The notes beneath the pieces were generated by a model. The model saw only the letters and a program-made list of their open reading frames with translations. It did no database searches and had not been told where the DNA came from. Source: Prosopocoilus inquinatus (lineage: Eukaryota > Arthropoda > Insecta > Coleoptera > Lucanidae). Taken from it: DNA of 64,000 nucleotides. Both the position numbers and the translations under genes were made by a program. The stretch spans positions 26,433,946 to 26,497,945 of the forward strand of contig CM069874.1 in NCBI GenBank assembly GCA_036172665.1, given 5' to 3'. Of the stretch, positions 11,417-22,649 are shown piece after piece; the stretch's first letter is position 1, and each line of letters starts with the position of its first letter.

Positions 11417-11668
11417 AAGAACTAAGAAAATTGGGCGGCAACTTTTTAAAATTTTAAGGTTAGGTTAGATTACTGAAAATTTGTAAAAATGAAATTAATT
11501 TTATTAAGTGTCGATAAAAGTGCTTAAATCATGCAATTTAGTTAAAATCGCATCTCCATCTTAAGTAACAAAAAATGTTACGACAAATACAAGAAATTAT
11601 GAGAGTTTGGTTATTGTAAAATTTTAACCAAGTTGGCTGTGATAAGTAATATTTGAAAATGGATTCTT

Positions 11669-11775
11669 AATGAGCTCTCAAAGCTGCACCTTTTTGCTAA
11701 TTTAACCATCTCTCGGTCTCTTCCAATACAAAGTTACCCATGTTGTCCCTACGAAATCCGGGCACATTGTATACT
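11669..11775 (+). repeat. Dispersed repeat, copy 1 (partner at 43735)
   Basis: About 105 bp (including GCACCTTTTTGCTAATTTAA and CCTACGAAATCCGGGC) matches 43735-43840 in the same orientation with scattered substitutions. The partner lies inside the CCCGGG-rich hAT-like element, so this is probably an older fragment of that family. Confidence 0.65.
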
Positions 11776-12550
11776 TTTTTAAATTTGGGAAAATTTATTA
11801 TAAAATGACAAAGAACCTGTCTTTGTCACTGTAGTGAACGTTTATTGATCAATATGACATTTCTCTGTCAGCTTCTCGCAAATTTGAAACTTTGTCATAC
11901 GGGCGTAACAGAAAACGCAGAGGAAATGGGACTCTCATTTTCCATTAAAAATTTTTTATGAATGGCTCGAAACATTGAATAATGTATAAAACATTATGCA
12001 GTTTAATTCAGGAAAGAATAGATGCACGTACATGGACCAGACCTTTTCTATTTTTTCTATTTCGGATGGTTGCACATTGGTTAATCAACACTTATTAATT
12101 TCGCATTTGAACTTGATTTAATGATGCATTTCTGATACATAAAAATTCGCATAGTGTTGATTATTCTTTCCTGAATTTTGATTTGATTTGATGTACTGGA
12201 TAGAACAATGATTAATCAAAATCAAAAAGAGAAGTGCTATTTAAATAATAACCGATGATGTTATTACTGCAAAACAAATAACTGTTAAGAATTGATTTTC
12301 GATTCCCTTTTACACCGATTATTAGATAATCTTACCTCACTTCCCTTCACTTAAGTAAATAACGCATTCCTTTTACTTTAAGTGAGGCAAGCAGAAGTGA
12401 AGAAGTTGCTTCTCCCCCTCACCGATTTGAAGGAACTTAAGAAATTAATCATATTGGTGCTATCCAGAAATATTTCAATTTAATGATTTAAAACTTAAAT
12501 TTAAGTTAAACGAAATTTTAAGGGAAGGAGATACTTGGCCGCTCTACAGA
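11776..12550. other. Unannotated AT-rich DNA
   Basis: No gene or clear element boundary recognised. Confidence 0.4.
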
Positions 12551-12699
12551 AAGAAAATTTTAGTAACTTTAATCTGTAATACTTTAAACTTTAAAACGTT
12601 TAAGCAAGAATGCGATTCTGGATGATTCTTTAATTCTAAACTTTAAAGTTTAAAAAAATTTGTTACAAATCGTTTTTGGATTTCAGTGAAAACCTACGT

Positions 12700-12744
12700 C
12701 TCTGCTGACGAAGCCCCAAGCAGCGCTGAAACAGCTGTACAGAG
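12700..12744 (+). ncRNA. Hammerhead-ribozyme motif H2
   Basis: Stem I is CUCUG (12700-12704) with CAGAG (12740-12744), five perfect pairs. The core CUGACGA is 12705-12711. Stem II is AGC (12712-12714) with GCU (12725-12727), a large loop. The GAAA box is 12728-12731. The stem III strand CAGCUGU is part of the palindrome ACAGCUGU. The cleavage triplet GUA ends at 12739. In this copy the base after CUGANGA does pair, unlike the other motifs here. The self-complementary stem III is typical of minimal type I hammerheads that work as dimers. Confidence 0.7.
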
Positions 12745-12872
12745 GCTGCTCGAGGTTTTCACTGCAATCAAAAACGATTTGTAACAAAATTTTTTAAAAC
12801 TTTCATTATGCTTTGATAGCAAGCATGGCCGCCTTGCATGGGGAACTTATTAGGAGCAAATCCGCTTCAATT

Positions 12873-12935
12873 TGTCTATCCTACTGCAATGTCAGGTCAA
12901 AAAGCGATCGTAAGATGTCGCTGTTTTATCTGTTT
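12873..12935 (+). repeat. Dispersed repeat R3, copy 1
   Basis: A segment centred on TCAGGTCAAAAAGCGATCGT and ending GATGTCGCTGTTTTATC recurs on the opposite strand at 15893-15965 (longer match) and 27286-27325 (about 38 bp). Confidence 0.7.
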
Positions 12936-12968
12936 AAAGTTTAAAGTATTAAAGAGTTAAAGTTACTT

Positions 12969-15890
12969 AAATTTACTATCTGAATAGCACCTACTTAATA
13001 AAATATTTGATGCTGAAGATGTTTTTTTACAGTAATCGACAAAAGATATCATTTAGTTGAAAGAAACCTGTTTTATCCAAACTTAAATTACTTATGACGT
13101 AGTATTTTGACTTTGAGATTTTGGCTATCTAAACGTAAGAACTTCCTCAGGAGTTGCATTTAGGGTCAGTTTTTGGAACGAATTTAAAGGCTCAATTAGG
13201 TTAATTACTCGTTAAAATAGGAAATTAGTTTCCGGTAGCTAATGCTTCGTTAATTTAACGCGTAACTTAATTGGCGCATGCGCAATCTATGAAACCTTAC
13301 ATTTTCCAGTAATCGGTTCAAGTAATCCTTTTTTCACTTTCCGTGAAATGTTCATTCTTTATGCGTTTTCCTGCATTTTTAGTGTTTCACGTTTATTTGT
13401 GGAAAAGAAATTAGAAATTAAATCAACTCATGCTAATCCAATGTATCCAGAAACCCGATTCGGTGTAATTACTTTTTTTAAATTACTTCCAGAAACCGGG
13501 CCATTGACAAATTTTCAATCTCTTTATTACATGAGCTAAGCCACTCATCTTAACTGATTTAAGCTAAGCTGTTTTGTAAAGGCGGTTTTTCGAAATGTTA
13601 TAAAAAAGAAATTATAGATATTACCTGTAGAGTTTCTTCTGAAAATGTTACTTTAAATATTTTATAACTTTAAACACATAACAAGGATTACTTCCACAAT
13701 TGTTAAGGGTTTAAGCTTTATATTAAAGTTAAACTGGAATTTGGGGGCCTTTCAGGCCTTTAGTCATTTACGGATAACTTAGAAAAAAGCTATTTTAATT
13801 TGTTATTGGGAATATTTTAGTTTTATCTACCAAGCATATTTTGTTATCCCAGCATTCTATTTATGAAAGAATTTGTCCCTGTTTTATAATGTCTGGTTGA
13901 CGGAACGTTGATTCTTAACCTTTATAAAACCGGTTCTTAATAATGCAAATTCTTCTTCATGTTATGCAGACAAAAAGCCCGAGGCCAATTTTCAAATATA
14001 ATTTTTCGTTGAGAAAGATCTTGATATTTTTCTTATTTGAGTAATTGTCGAATTTCTAATAATGCTTGAGTCTTGTTTTTTTTTTCCATTTAAGGCTAGG
14101 CAAATACATTTAGAGTAGACGAGTTAATATAAAGCTCTTTTTATCAGCGATGAACTCCAGATGAAAATAATTCCACAACTCATAAGTTTTAAAGCAATGA
14201 TGGAGTTTACTCAAGCGCAAATTAGCTGTTTTCATTTACGATTTACCGGACGAGTGCCGGATTTATTCGTCAGATACTTCTGTTTCATTACGCGAATGAG
14301 TTTTTCGTTTTCCCCGTCGCAGTAAGGAATTTTCCGGGAATTTCCGGCCACCCTGCACGATATTGACGTCCGACGTCCACGTGCGATATTATTCGCTTAT
14401 TTTTTCAACCCAGAAATCGCTTAAAATCGCCACTGCGTTTACTTTTGCATCTCCCTGTAATCTTACCTCCTCTAGAGCGTTCTCTGCCCTTGCGGGTTGA
14501 GCGAGCGCCGAAATCGATTTGCCCGTGTTTCAGCTTCCCTCAGTAACGTTTCAGACTCCGGAGCGTACAGGACGAATTTTCCGGGCACGGATTTCCGCGA
14601 ACTATTTTCACAAGTGTGCGAACGATACTGACGCTGTTTTTCTTCGGACTTTTTTCGACATTTATTCTTCTGCTTGCATTTTAACGTGATTTCACTTGGT
14701 GTTTTGTGATTCTGTGTTATGGATATTTTGAAAAAATAATTCCAGTAAGCACATTTATCTTACGTATATTCAATATTTACTTACACCTAAAAATTTAAGA
14801 AAAAAATTACAGAATACGAAGCAAAAGTTGAATAATTACCTAATTAGAGAAGCTTGTTAGAATTAAAATGAAAAACAAATTTGAAACCTACTGATCTAAT
14901 TAAACCGATGACACTTCTGTTTTTATCGCTTGAGCGAAACGAAAACCTTTCTGTTGTTCGTTTGATTTTTGTTGTTTGGAGCTTTACCTTTAATAACGGC
15001 AACTTCACGAATCCTGGAGGTTTATGTCGTAATACTTTGATTTATTGGACGATAAAAAAGTTGTGATCTTCACGTGCGTTCTTTTTTGATACGTTGCGAA
15101 ATAAGCTGCAAATATTCTTTAGCTGCGAAGTTACTGGCTTTGTTCTGTCTAGCTTTATAGCAAATATTTATTATATTTCTAAGGATGGAAGAAAAAGTTA
15201 TCGTAGTCGAAAAGTAAGGCTGACGACATGTTGGAAACCATTTTGTTTTTAGTTTTTGTAAAGTTATTTGAATGTAATTTAAAATTTGCTTTTTTACTTT
15301 ATTGATAGAGTAATGTAAAACAAAGCAATATGATACGCTTGATCGTTTAAAAAATTTAATAAACTTAAAATTAATCGGATAATTTCAATGGTAATTGCTC
15401 TTGAATATAAAATTTGCACTTTGATAGCACCACAAATTTCTTTGTGCTCTCCGAAAGAAACACAGGATGTTTTATTATATTTTATTTTAAAAACTGTATA
15501 TTATCATGTTCTAGTGGTTCATAAGAAAGACATCAGTCTCTCTTAGAAAGACGTGCACGTTAGCTTGAGTTCTTACAAGATTCTTTGTTACAACGCAACG
15601 GACAAATGTTATGATAATAATTTTTTGTTTAGAGTTGCAAACTTTATTAGTTATTGCAAATGCATTAGTTCATAGCTGTGGCTAAGAACCAGAACCAGGT
15701 GGAATTTGGTAAACTCTCTTATACTCCCCAATTTAGATTACTACAGTGTTGTGTATTATAATTTCTTAACTAAAAACTTAAAACACCGATTATAATAAGC
15801 AAAATTTTCCTACAAAATTGAATTTTCACAAATAAATAAAATTTACTTACTTATAATTATGTTCTAAAAGATAACTAAACATAACTCGTA
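12969..15890. other. Unannotated DNA with a GC-richer island
   Basis: No gene recognised. About 14220-14660 is visibly richer in GC and CpG than its surroundings (for example GACGTCCGACGTCCACGTGC and TTGAGCGAGCGCCG) and has no long ORF. It could be a conserved regulatory block or an old element. Confidence 0.35.
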
Positions 15891-15892
15891 TA

Positions 15893-15965
15893 GATAAAAC
15901 AGAGACATCCTACGATCGCTTTTTGACCTGACACTGCAGTAGGATAATAAATTGAAGCGGGTTGG
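15893..15965 (-). repeat. Dispersed repeat R3, copy 2
   Basis: The reverse complement of this stretch matches 12868-12935, including CGCTTCAATTT, ATCCTACTGCA and TCAGGTCAAAAAGCGATCGT. Confidence 0.7.
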
Positions 15966-17950
15966 CTACAAAATTTTTCATAACTTGTATAGTTTACATT
16001 AAGGCGTGGAAATCAAAAAAGAAGTTTGATTACATTTGAGCTTATCGACTGCGAAATTTCAATTCCTGGACCAATATCATTACCTGTATATTTAAAGTAA
16101 ATTTTTCTATTAGACAGCACAATATTGCAAATATTAATGTGAAGTGTAGATTATTAAAATAAATAAATAACGTGTATGTACAGTGTTCATTGTTAAAAAA
16201 ATAAAATTGCCATTCTTTTCATAAAGAATTTAAAACCGAGAAAAGGCTTATTACATCCTTGTTTGAAAATCTCTTGGGGTAAATTGTGAATAAATTTTCT
16301 TTCCTTTTTTTTGTTCTCCCTAATAGACCACTTTATATTTACGTAATAATTAATAAATTTTACCCCAAAGAAGTTATTTCCAAACAAATTTTAATTTCAA
16401 CCGTTCTGATCATGCATATATGCCGCGAAAACTTCCGCCTAACTTAATTTCGCTTTAATTAAGGGTGGGCTGAGGTTATTCGGCTCCGCAAACTTTGAAT
16501 TATCAACAACACCCCGGCGACCCTCGACTTAAAATTGAACAGTCATTCATCGAGAAACCCTTAATGGCCTGCGTTGAATCGGAATATTACATAAATCCAT
16601 TCGAAAGCGGACGTTAAAAATACATGGCGCCCATACATTCTCCGGCAATAAAAGGTCAACATAACAAATGCATTATGCGAACAGCTTTTAACGACGATTT
16701 CACGGATGTTTTCGCTAAATGCTCATAAAGCATTTAGCGAAATTGTTACTATAAAACGTTAATCTAGCGTTCGATATTCCAACTGCGCTCGACCGAGCAA
16801 TTCATTCTATTATTTATAACGGTTTAAGTTGAAAGTCGGCCTGATGGATCGCCAAGATCTCCAACATATTAGGGTCATTCATTGTGTATTATTCGAAAAG
16901 TTTTTTTTTCTGAGCGAAATTTGTTGTTCGCCAACTTTCGCAGATTCTCCGTTTATTTGTTTTCCGCTCGCGTTTATGGCGTATAAAACAAATGTTTTAA
17001 GGCAATAAATTTTGCTTAACTCGAAACGATCTTATGGGGAACGCATAAATTTACGAATAAAGTGAAAACTTGAAAAGAGTGGAAACCATTTCTCTTCAAA
17101 AGCGCGGAGATTTACTAAAATTTTGCATAAACTTAGTAAATTCTCTTTTTAATATCCACCCTATATTTAAAACATTAATTTAATATTAGAACAAATATTT
17201 TTATTTAAGTAATAATTTCTCTGAATAATGTAATAAGTTCCAAGGACAATTAATGAAGTTAATGTTAATTGTTTCTTTGCTTTTTATTGGCACTAGATAC
17301 TTTACATTATCCACAGAGCAAGTTTTTTCAGTTGTGTAGGGTCTTTCTTATTGACTTTCAAACGATACCATACTTAACACATTTTAATTCAAAAACGCAT
17401 GAGTTATTGTTAATTAATTAATCAACTTACAGAACTTCAAAAAGTGTTGTGTATGACGGTTTTGTGCTAGTAACGGACATTCATAATTCACACTTGTTAT
17501 TTTTTTTCAAATTTCTAGATGTGGCCACTCAAAATCAATAAAAACTATGAATAAGGAGTCACTGCCATATCGTCAAAGTACTAACTGCGTTAACTATTAA
17601 ATTAACTTATAATAATAATGATTTTATTTGCCATTTAGCATGTTTGCCTTGAAGATGATTCTCTCTAAAACTAAAAGAATTAACGTGTTTTACGTTAAAG
17701 AATAAGTGGTCGTTATTGATGCAGACTCTTTACTAAAAATTATTTCTCCCAATTTCTCAAATTAAACGGTATTAAATGTTTTATTTGTGAAGAAGTTTAT
17801 CCTGGGAGTAATTTACACATCCTGTATAGTTGAAAATAAATAATTTTGAATTGTGCAGAATACGGGTCTGCATAGCTTTCGTTAACAAACTTTTTTGATA
17901 AAATGCACAAAAAATGCCATTATCGTATTTCCTCGGAGCACTGGGACAGT
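15966..17950. other. Unannotated DNA
   Basis: No supported gene. A 13-bp hairpin, TTCGCTAAATGCT facing AGCATTTAGCGAA, lies at about 16708-16741. About 16430-16860 is moderately GC-richer and without long ORFs. Confidence 0.35.
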
Positions 17951-17974
17951 CTGTATATCGACGTCGACGGCTAA

Positions 17975-18170
17975 GGGCAAGTTGTACCAAAGAAGTTTAA
18001 ACCAATACGTTCAACTGAACCCGGTTCAAAGTGAACAAAATTGCATTAAATTTTATTTTTTAGAATGCATTAATTGCCATATGTATGACCTTAAGATCCA
18101 ATGCGAATTTGTTTACTTTGAACCTGGTTTAGTTGAACGTCAGTTCAAACCTCCTTTGTACAACTGACCC
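17975..18170. mobile_element. PIF/Harbinger-type MITE with TAA target duplication
   Basis: The inverted arms are about 65 bp: left GGGCAAGTTGTACCAAAGAA, right ending CTTTGTACAACTGACCC. TAA precedes (17972-17974) and follows (18171-18173), the 3-bp target typical of PIF/Harbinger. The flank-only sequence without the insert is found at 18319-18374, an apparent empty site. No coding capacity. Confidence 0.75.
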
Positions 18171-18318
18171 TAAGTGACCTTTATGTCATATTCGTTGTTA
18201 TTTTATTTATTAATTTCTGAATGCTGTACATATTTCAGTGACAATTAATGAAGTCAATACTAATTGTTTCTTTGCTTTTTAATGATTTTTCATTGTCAAC
18301 AAAATAAGTTTTTTTATA

Positions 18319-18374
18319 TGTATATCGACGGTGACGGATAAGTGACCTTTATGTCATATTCGTTGTCGGCACGT
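18319..18374 (+). repeat. Duplicate of the MITE flank (empty-site paralogue)
   Basis: GTATATCGACGGTGACGGAT followed by AAGTGACCTTTATGTCATAT matches the joined flanks of the 17975-18170 insertion, with a single TAA where the MITE would sit. Confidence 0.7.
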
Positions 18375-19252
18375 AAAAAATGATAGAGCGCACCTTTCTT
18401 TCCGTTTTAGCCTTTTATAGAGGCGTAACGTTTCCAATTTGCATTTGAAAAATTTTATTTTTTATTAATTGTACTTGCTAACTTACAGTTAGATTCTCGA
18501 TACTAGATCTATTCTAGAGAATATCCAAAAGTTAAAACAACATATTAGATATTCTGCGTAATAGTTTTCTAAAATTATTAAACAATTAGTAATCTCGATT
18601 ATTCGACTTAATGTGGCCCGGACCTAGGCCGGATAACCGAAAAAGTTAGATAATAATTTCTTTTTTAAGTTTTAACTGTAAATAAAACTAGTATACATAT
18701 AATACATTGGCCTATATTCTCATCTCATGACTAAAGTTGTGATTGCAAAAACAAACAAGAAACGATATGGTTTTATGCCAATTTCATGAGAGTAAGAGTA
18801 AGTGGCGAATGAATATTTCCATGAGAATTAGATGAGTCACTCTCTAAACATTATATCGACCTTAAGATATGTCGTCTCTTTGTTATTATAATCATAATTT
18901 ATGTTAAAGACGTCTTTAATCATAAGTTGAGAATACGGCCCAATGATAAGTAGATTTTAGTTATTTATTAAAAATAATGTGATAACAAAATCGCGATGAG
19001 GTGGGCGGATAGTCGACAGTTAAATAATCGGAAGAGTATTGTAGGTACTGACATCTCCGCTATAAATAAATTATAGAATTCTAAATTAGTATGTTTCACA
19101 TTCAACACAGTAACACAATAAGACCTTAAATACTCTATTGCATATATTCTCCATGATAAAAAAGAAGTTTTAAGATCAATAAGATTAAATAAATCAGATT
19201 CAAGTTTTGCTAACCATCTTAATGATAATTCACATACTTTTCATTCTTCCTC
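18375..19252. other. Unannotated DNA, possible pogo-like ends
   Basis: No gene recognised. A stretch near 18595-18650 (GATTATTCGAC, then CGGATAACCGAAAAAG) and a weakly similar inverted stretch near 19005-19045 suggest an eroded pogo/Tigger-like MITE, not proven. Confidence 0.25.
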
Positions 19253-19255
19253 TAA

Positions 19256-19422
19256 GGCTCAATTCTCACACGTCAGCGCGTCGCGTCGCGTCATTTTGCT
19301 GCCTCTAAAAGTTGTCATGGTTTTGAATGAAGCAATTCTCATTCGGTAGCATTTTATGTCAGAAAATTAGATGTAAACGCATAATGACGCAACGCGACGC
19401 GCTGCCGTGTGAGAATTGAGCC
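19256..19422. mobile_element. 167-bp PIF/Harbinger-like MITE with GCGTC-rich ends
   Basis: The terminal repeats GGCTCAATTCTCACACG and CGTGTGAGAATTGAGCC are perfect over 17 bp and extend into tandem GCGTC-type words (CAGCGCGTCGCGTCGCG on the left). TAA lies on both sides (19253-19255 and 19423-19425). No coding capacity. The short iterated GCGTC words could be transposase-binding sites. Confidence 0.75.
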
Positions 19423-19425
19423 TAA

Positions 19426-20190
19426 TACTAAATTATTACATAATCTTTCAAAAGGAAACAAATTAGATATAGCGGAAAATTTAGAAATATTTTTAAATTA
19501 TCATTTATTTTCCAAAACAGTCCTTAATGGACAAAAAACTTTTCCTTGGTAAATTTTCAAATCTATTAATTAACATTTTACTGTATGACACAGTACTGCA
19601 CCAGTTAAATAACAATTCTCAACTTTTTCAAATTTATTTATTCATTTATTTACAAAAAAAAACATTCGTTATTTACAAAAAATTTTCTAAATACTCTACA
19701 TGTTTATATGTATAATAGAAGAAAAAGTAAGTTACTTTTAAGTGTTCAATTGTAATATATTTCTTTATCTTGAAGGTTGTATTTCTATTGATGAAGCACT
19801 TTTGGGAAACCTGTCTAGAAAGAAAATAAAAAATATACAAATTGCAGTCGAAGACTTTTCATATAATATATTAATTAAATACTTTACAGTTTAACTTAAA
19901 GGCTTCCGCGGCCGTCGTCTGTCGTTGCATATTCAATCCACATTGAACACACTATCAGTCCCAGCATACTAGATAAGAAATTTAAATTCAAAACAAGTCG
20001 TTATTTACAGGTTATTTTTTTGGTTGACTTTATTTAACTCACTCGGTTAACATTCTCCTGAAAGCATTTCTGAATTCATCCACCCAATTGCGCAAAAATA
20101 AATATTTCTCCAACAAAGGTGAAAATGACTCTTGCTCATTGTTGATGTTGCTTAATTTATTTGAGAAAGTAATCGTATTTTTACGATCTA
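19426..20190. other. Unannotated DNA
   Basis: No recognised gene. A charged minus-strand frame at 20039-20227 (ending LRNWVDEFRNAFRRMLTE) looks protein-like but matches no family I know. It partly overlaps the piggyBac scrap on the other strand. Confidence 0.3.
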
Positions 20191-20196
20191 ATTCGT

Positions 20197-20379
20197 TTGT
20201 TTTCGTGGCTTTCTTGTCCAAAGACAAGGCTCACAAGTGTCAACGAAATTATACGTCAAGCAACACGAGACAATAAAAGAGGGCGCTGTAAAATTTGTTT
20301 GCGGTCAACTGATAATAAATACAAGGTAAGATGCAAACATTATGCAAACGTGAAGGTAAATGTTCAAATGAAAGTTTAA
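20197..20379 (+). pseudogene. piggyBac-like transposase C-terminal cysteine-rich scrap
   Basis: The frame ends RQATRDNKRGRCKICLRSTD, then NKYKVRCKHYANVKVNVQ. The spacing resembles the cysteine-rich zinc-binding tail of piggyBac transposases (RRCxxC, about ten residues, then CxxC and a final Cys-rich turn), with later cysteines replaced. The catalytic DDD region is not found upstream. The adjacent sequence on the 5' side does not continue the frame, so this is an isolated, decayed end. Confidence 0.4.
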
Positions 20380-20389
20380 AAAATTTTTA

Positions 20390-21785
20390 AACATCATTTT
20401 CGAAATTTTTGCACAAATCTTTCATTAAAATAATCTAATATATTCTAAGTATACTGGGTGTAATCAAATTAGTTTCACATATTAATACTGCAAATTCCTC
20501 GTCATGCAAGAGAATTAATGCCGCAATTATCAAAGGTCTAACTCAAAAATAAAAAAATGACCTACTAAAGGAACGTTGGTACATTTGTTTGAGAACTTCT
20601 GGTCGATCGTGCGTAAAGACATCATAAAATAAGACTCCAGCAAAAGTCAAGGTCAAGTGCTTGATCGCATTTTTAAAAGCTGTGATGTTTTATCTAAACA
20701 CAATATCAAATTCATAGTGTCCCGGTGGTTGCCCACGTGTGCAATTTGATTAAAGAAGACCATATTAAATCTACTCTCACTGATTATAGAATTAAATTTG
20801 TTTTATTAGATTATCGACAATAATTAGATCTTAGTATGAATCACATAAATATACACTTTATTCTTTATTGAATAACTAAAGAGTATTCAATAACGACAAG
20901 ACTAAATAAATAAATAAATACGTAAAATGAACAAGTATTCGACAATAATTTAAGTAAAAGATAAGTTCTTTGTCAGATACTCCTCGATGACATTTATTTG
21001 TACAGTGTAAGCAAAACAAAACATTCAAACCATAAATGAAGAGACGATGAATACCCACGTGCGTTGTTTACGATAATTTTTAGAAAGTTACTTTAAATGT
21101 GTTTATTTCCTAACTTTTAATTGTTACACTTTTGTCAGCAGAAAATGAACTTAATTAATCCAGTAAGTAATGCCACAACCGTGATGGATGTTTATTTTCT
21201 TTTGTTATGGAATTGCTGAGCGAAGAATTTATTGACCCAGTGCCCTTCATTTCGATGACGCTTTATTGCTTTATGTTTTGTTTATAATGTAATGTTTTGC
21301 TTAGAAAAATCCACACACGATCGGTCAGAGGTTCTCAAACAAAAAGACTCCGGGCTCTTGTGGGGCTTTAATTTCTTTCATTTTTCACCAAAAAATTAAG
21401 ATATGCAGAATTCGTTTTCTTAAGTCATGAAGAACTTACAGTTTTAATATGTGAAACTTATTTGATGACACCCTGTATATTAGATACCAAAAATACTATA
21501 ATATGCATAATAAATGCTTCCAACAGATCTAGCAATTTTATTACGTGTAAAAAGAGCGGGATCAAATATGACCCCACTTCGTTCTTCTGATAAAATGAAT
21601 TCAGTCATCTGAGGGTTAAGAAATCACACCGTAAAAGAAAGATAAATATCACTGGGTGTGTGTCAGCTAAGACACCGTAAAACTAATCTCGTACTAATAT
21701 GTCAAGTAAAATTTTACAAAAGTTTAACAAAGGTTGCGTTATGTGGTAGGAAATATAATTGTCAGCCATGTTGTAACTAACGTAA
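20390..21785. other. Unannotated DNA with a possible hAT end
   Basis: No gene recognised. CAGAGGTTCTCAAAC near 21327 resembles a hAT terminal sequence, but no partner end was found. Confidence 0.3.
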
Positions 21786-21793
21786 TCCTGAGT

Positions 21794-21921
21794 CCTGTCA
21801 CTACAGTAGGCCTTAGAGATGTAAATATTTTATTAATTAAAATGACACGCTGTTTAATCAGTACATGTCAAAGCACTATAAGTAAACGTTCACATAAGCA
21901 AAGCCTACTGCGGTGAAGGGA
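21794..21921. repeat. Short TIR pair, possible MITE
   Basis: GTCCTGTCACTACAGTAGGC at the left and the complement of GTCCCTTCACCGCAGTAGGC at the right are about 75-80% matched inverted repeats around 85 bp. No clear target duplication. Confidence 0.4.
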
Positions 21922-22648
21922 CTTTACGATCGTATATGTTGCGTGGAATTATACATGGTTCATGAAATGTGTACGATTGCTACACGATGTTTATAGAAGG
22001 TAATTAGAGTAAATAAATGATAAAGGCAAAGACAAATTTTATCACCATTGAATATATTTAACTCATCTTTAGACCTGTTTCGTGTAAATGTTATTTGTAG
22101 TGTAAAAAGTGGAACATACTGTGTCTTGAGTTACAAGAGAGAAAAATGTTTACTTTTATTTTTACAAAAAAAAAAATGTCTAGGAAGAAAGTTTTGCTTT
22201 ATTCTTAACGAACTTTTCTGTAATTAAAATTTAAACATGAATACAGTGTGATCGAAAATTAAAAAAAATTACAGTTTTACCTATTCGATTAATCCACCCC
22301 ACCATTATACTGTTGAAGTTTTAACAACTTTTCAACATGATAATTATTCGATCCATTATTCTCGTATTATTATTAACTGGCTAAATCGCAGATTTGGAGA
22401 TGTGAATTGGATTGGCAAAAATCTGATTTAATAATTTTAGATTTTTATTAGTGGGGGCATTTCAAACAAATTATTTACAAGGAACAGTTACCTAATAATT
22501 TGAAAACACTAAAAAATTGGGTAAGAGATGCTTTTTCTTATCTTACAATTTATCCGTAACGTTTACAAGGAGCGACGGCGTAAACTTGAATTATTAACGT
22601 TCTGGAAAGGGTGGCCAGTTAACACACTGTATTAAAGTAAAGATTTTA
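21922..22648. other. Unannotated AT-rich DNA
   Basis: No gene or RNA feature recognised. Confidence 0.4.
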
Positions 22649-22649
22649 A

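Larger units (their letters stand above)
12555..12968. mobile_element. Nested-palindrome element carrying an orphan hammerhead
   Basis: Outer inverted arms (TAACTTTAATCTGTAATACT near 12560 versus AGTATTAAAGAGTTAAAGTT near 12945) enclose an inner hairpin. The inner arms are TTTGTTACAAATCGTTTTTG at 12659 and its complement ending at 12788, which bracket a complete hammerhead motif. No protein is encoded. Part of the right half (12873-12935) is repeated at 15.9 and 27.3 kb, so this is a dispersed, non-autonomous family. It could be a PLE-derived or retrozyme-like unit, or an HHR-bearing piece inserted in a MITE. Confidence 0.55.

Noticed and set aside
16708..16741. 13-bp hairpin as a possible regulatory or terminator structure
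   Set aside because: An isolated short palindrome is expected by chance or from an old MITE. No associated gene.
18590..19050. pogo/Tigger-like MITE
   Set aside because: The inverted similarity between ends is weak and no TA target duplication was established.
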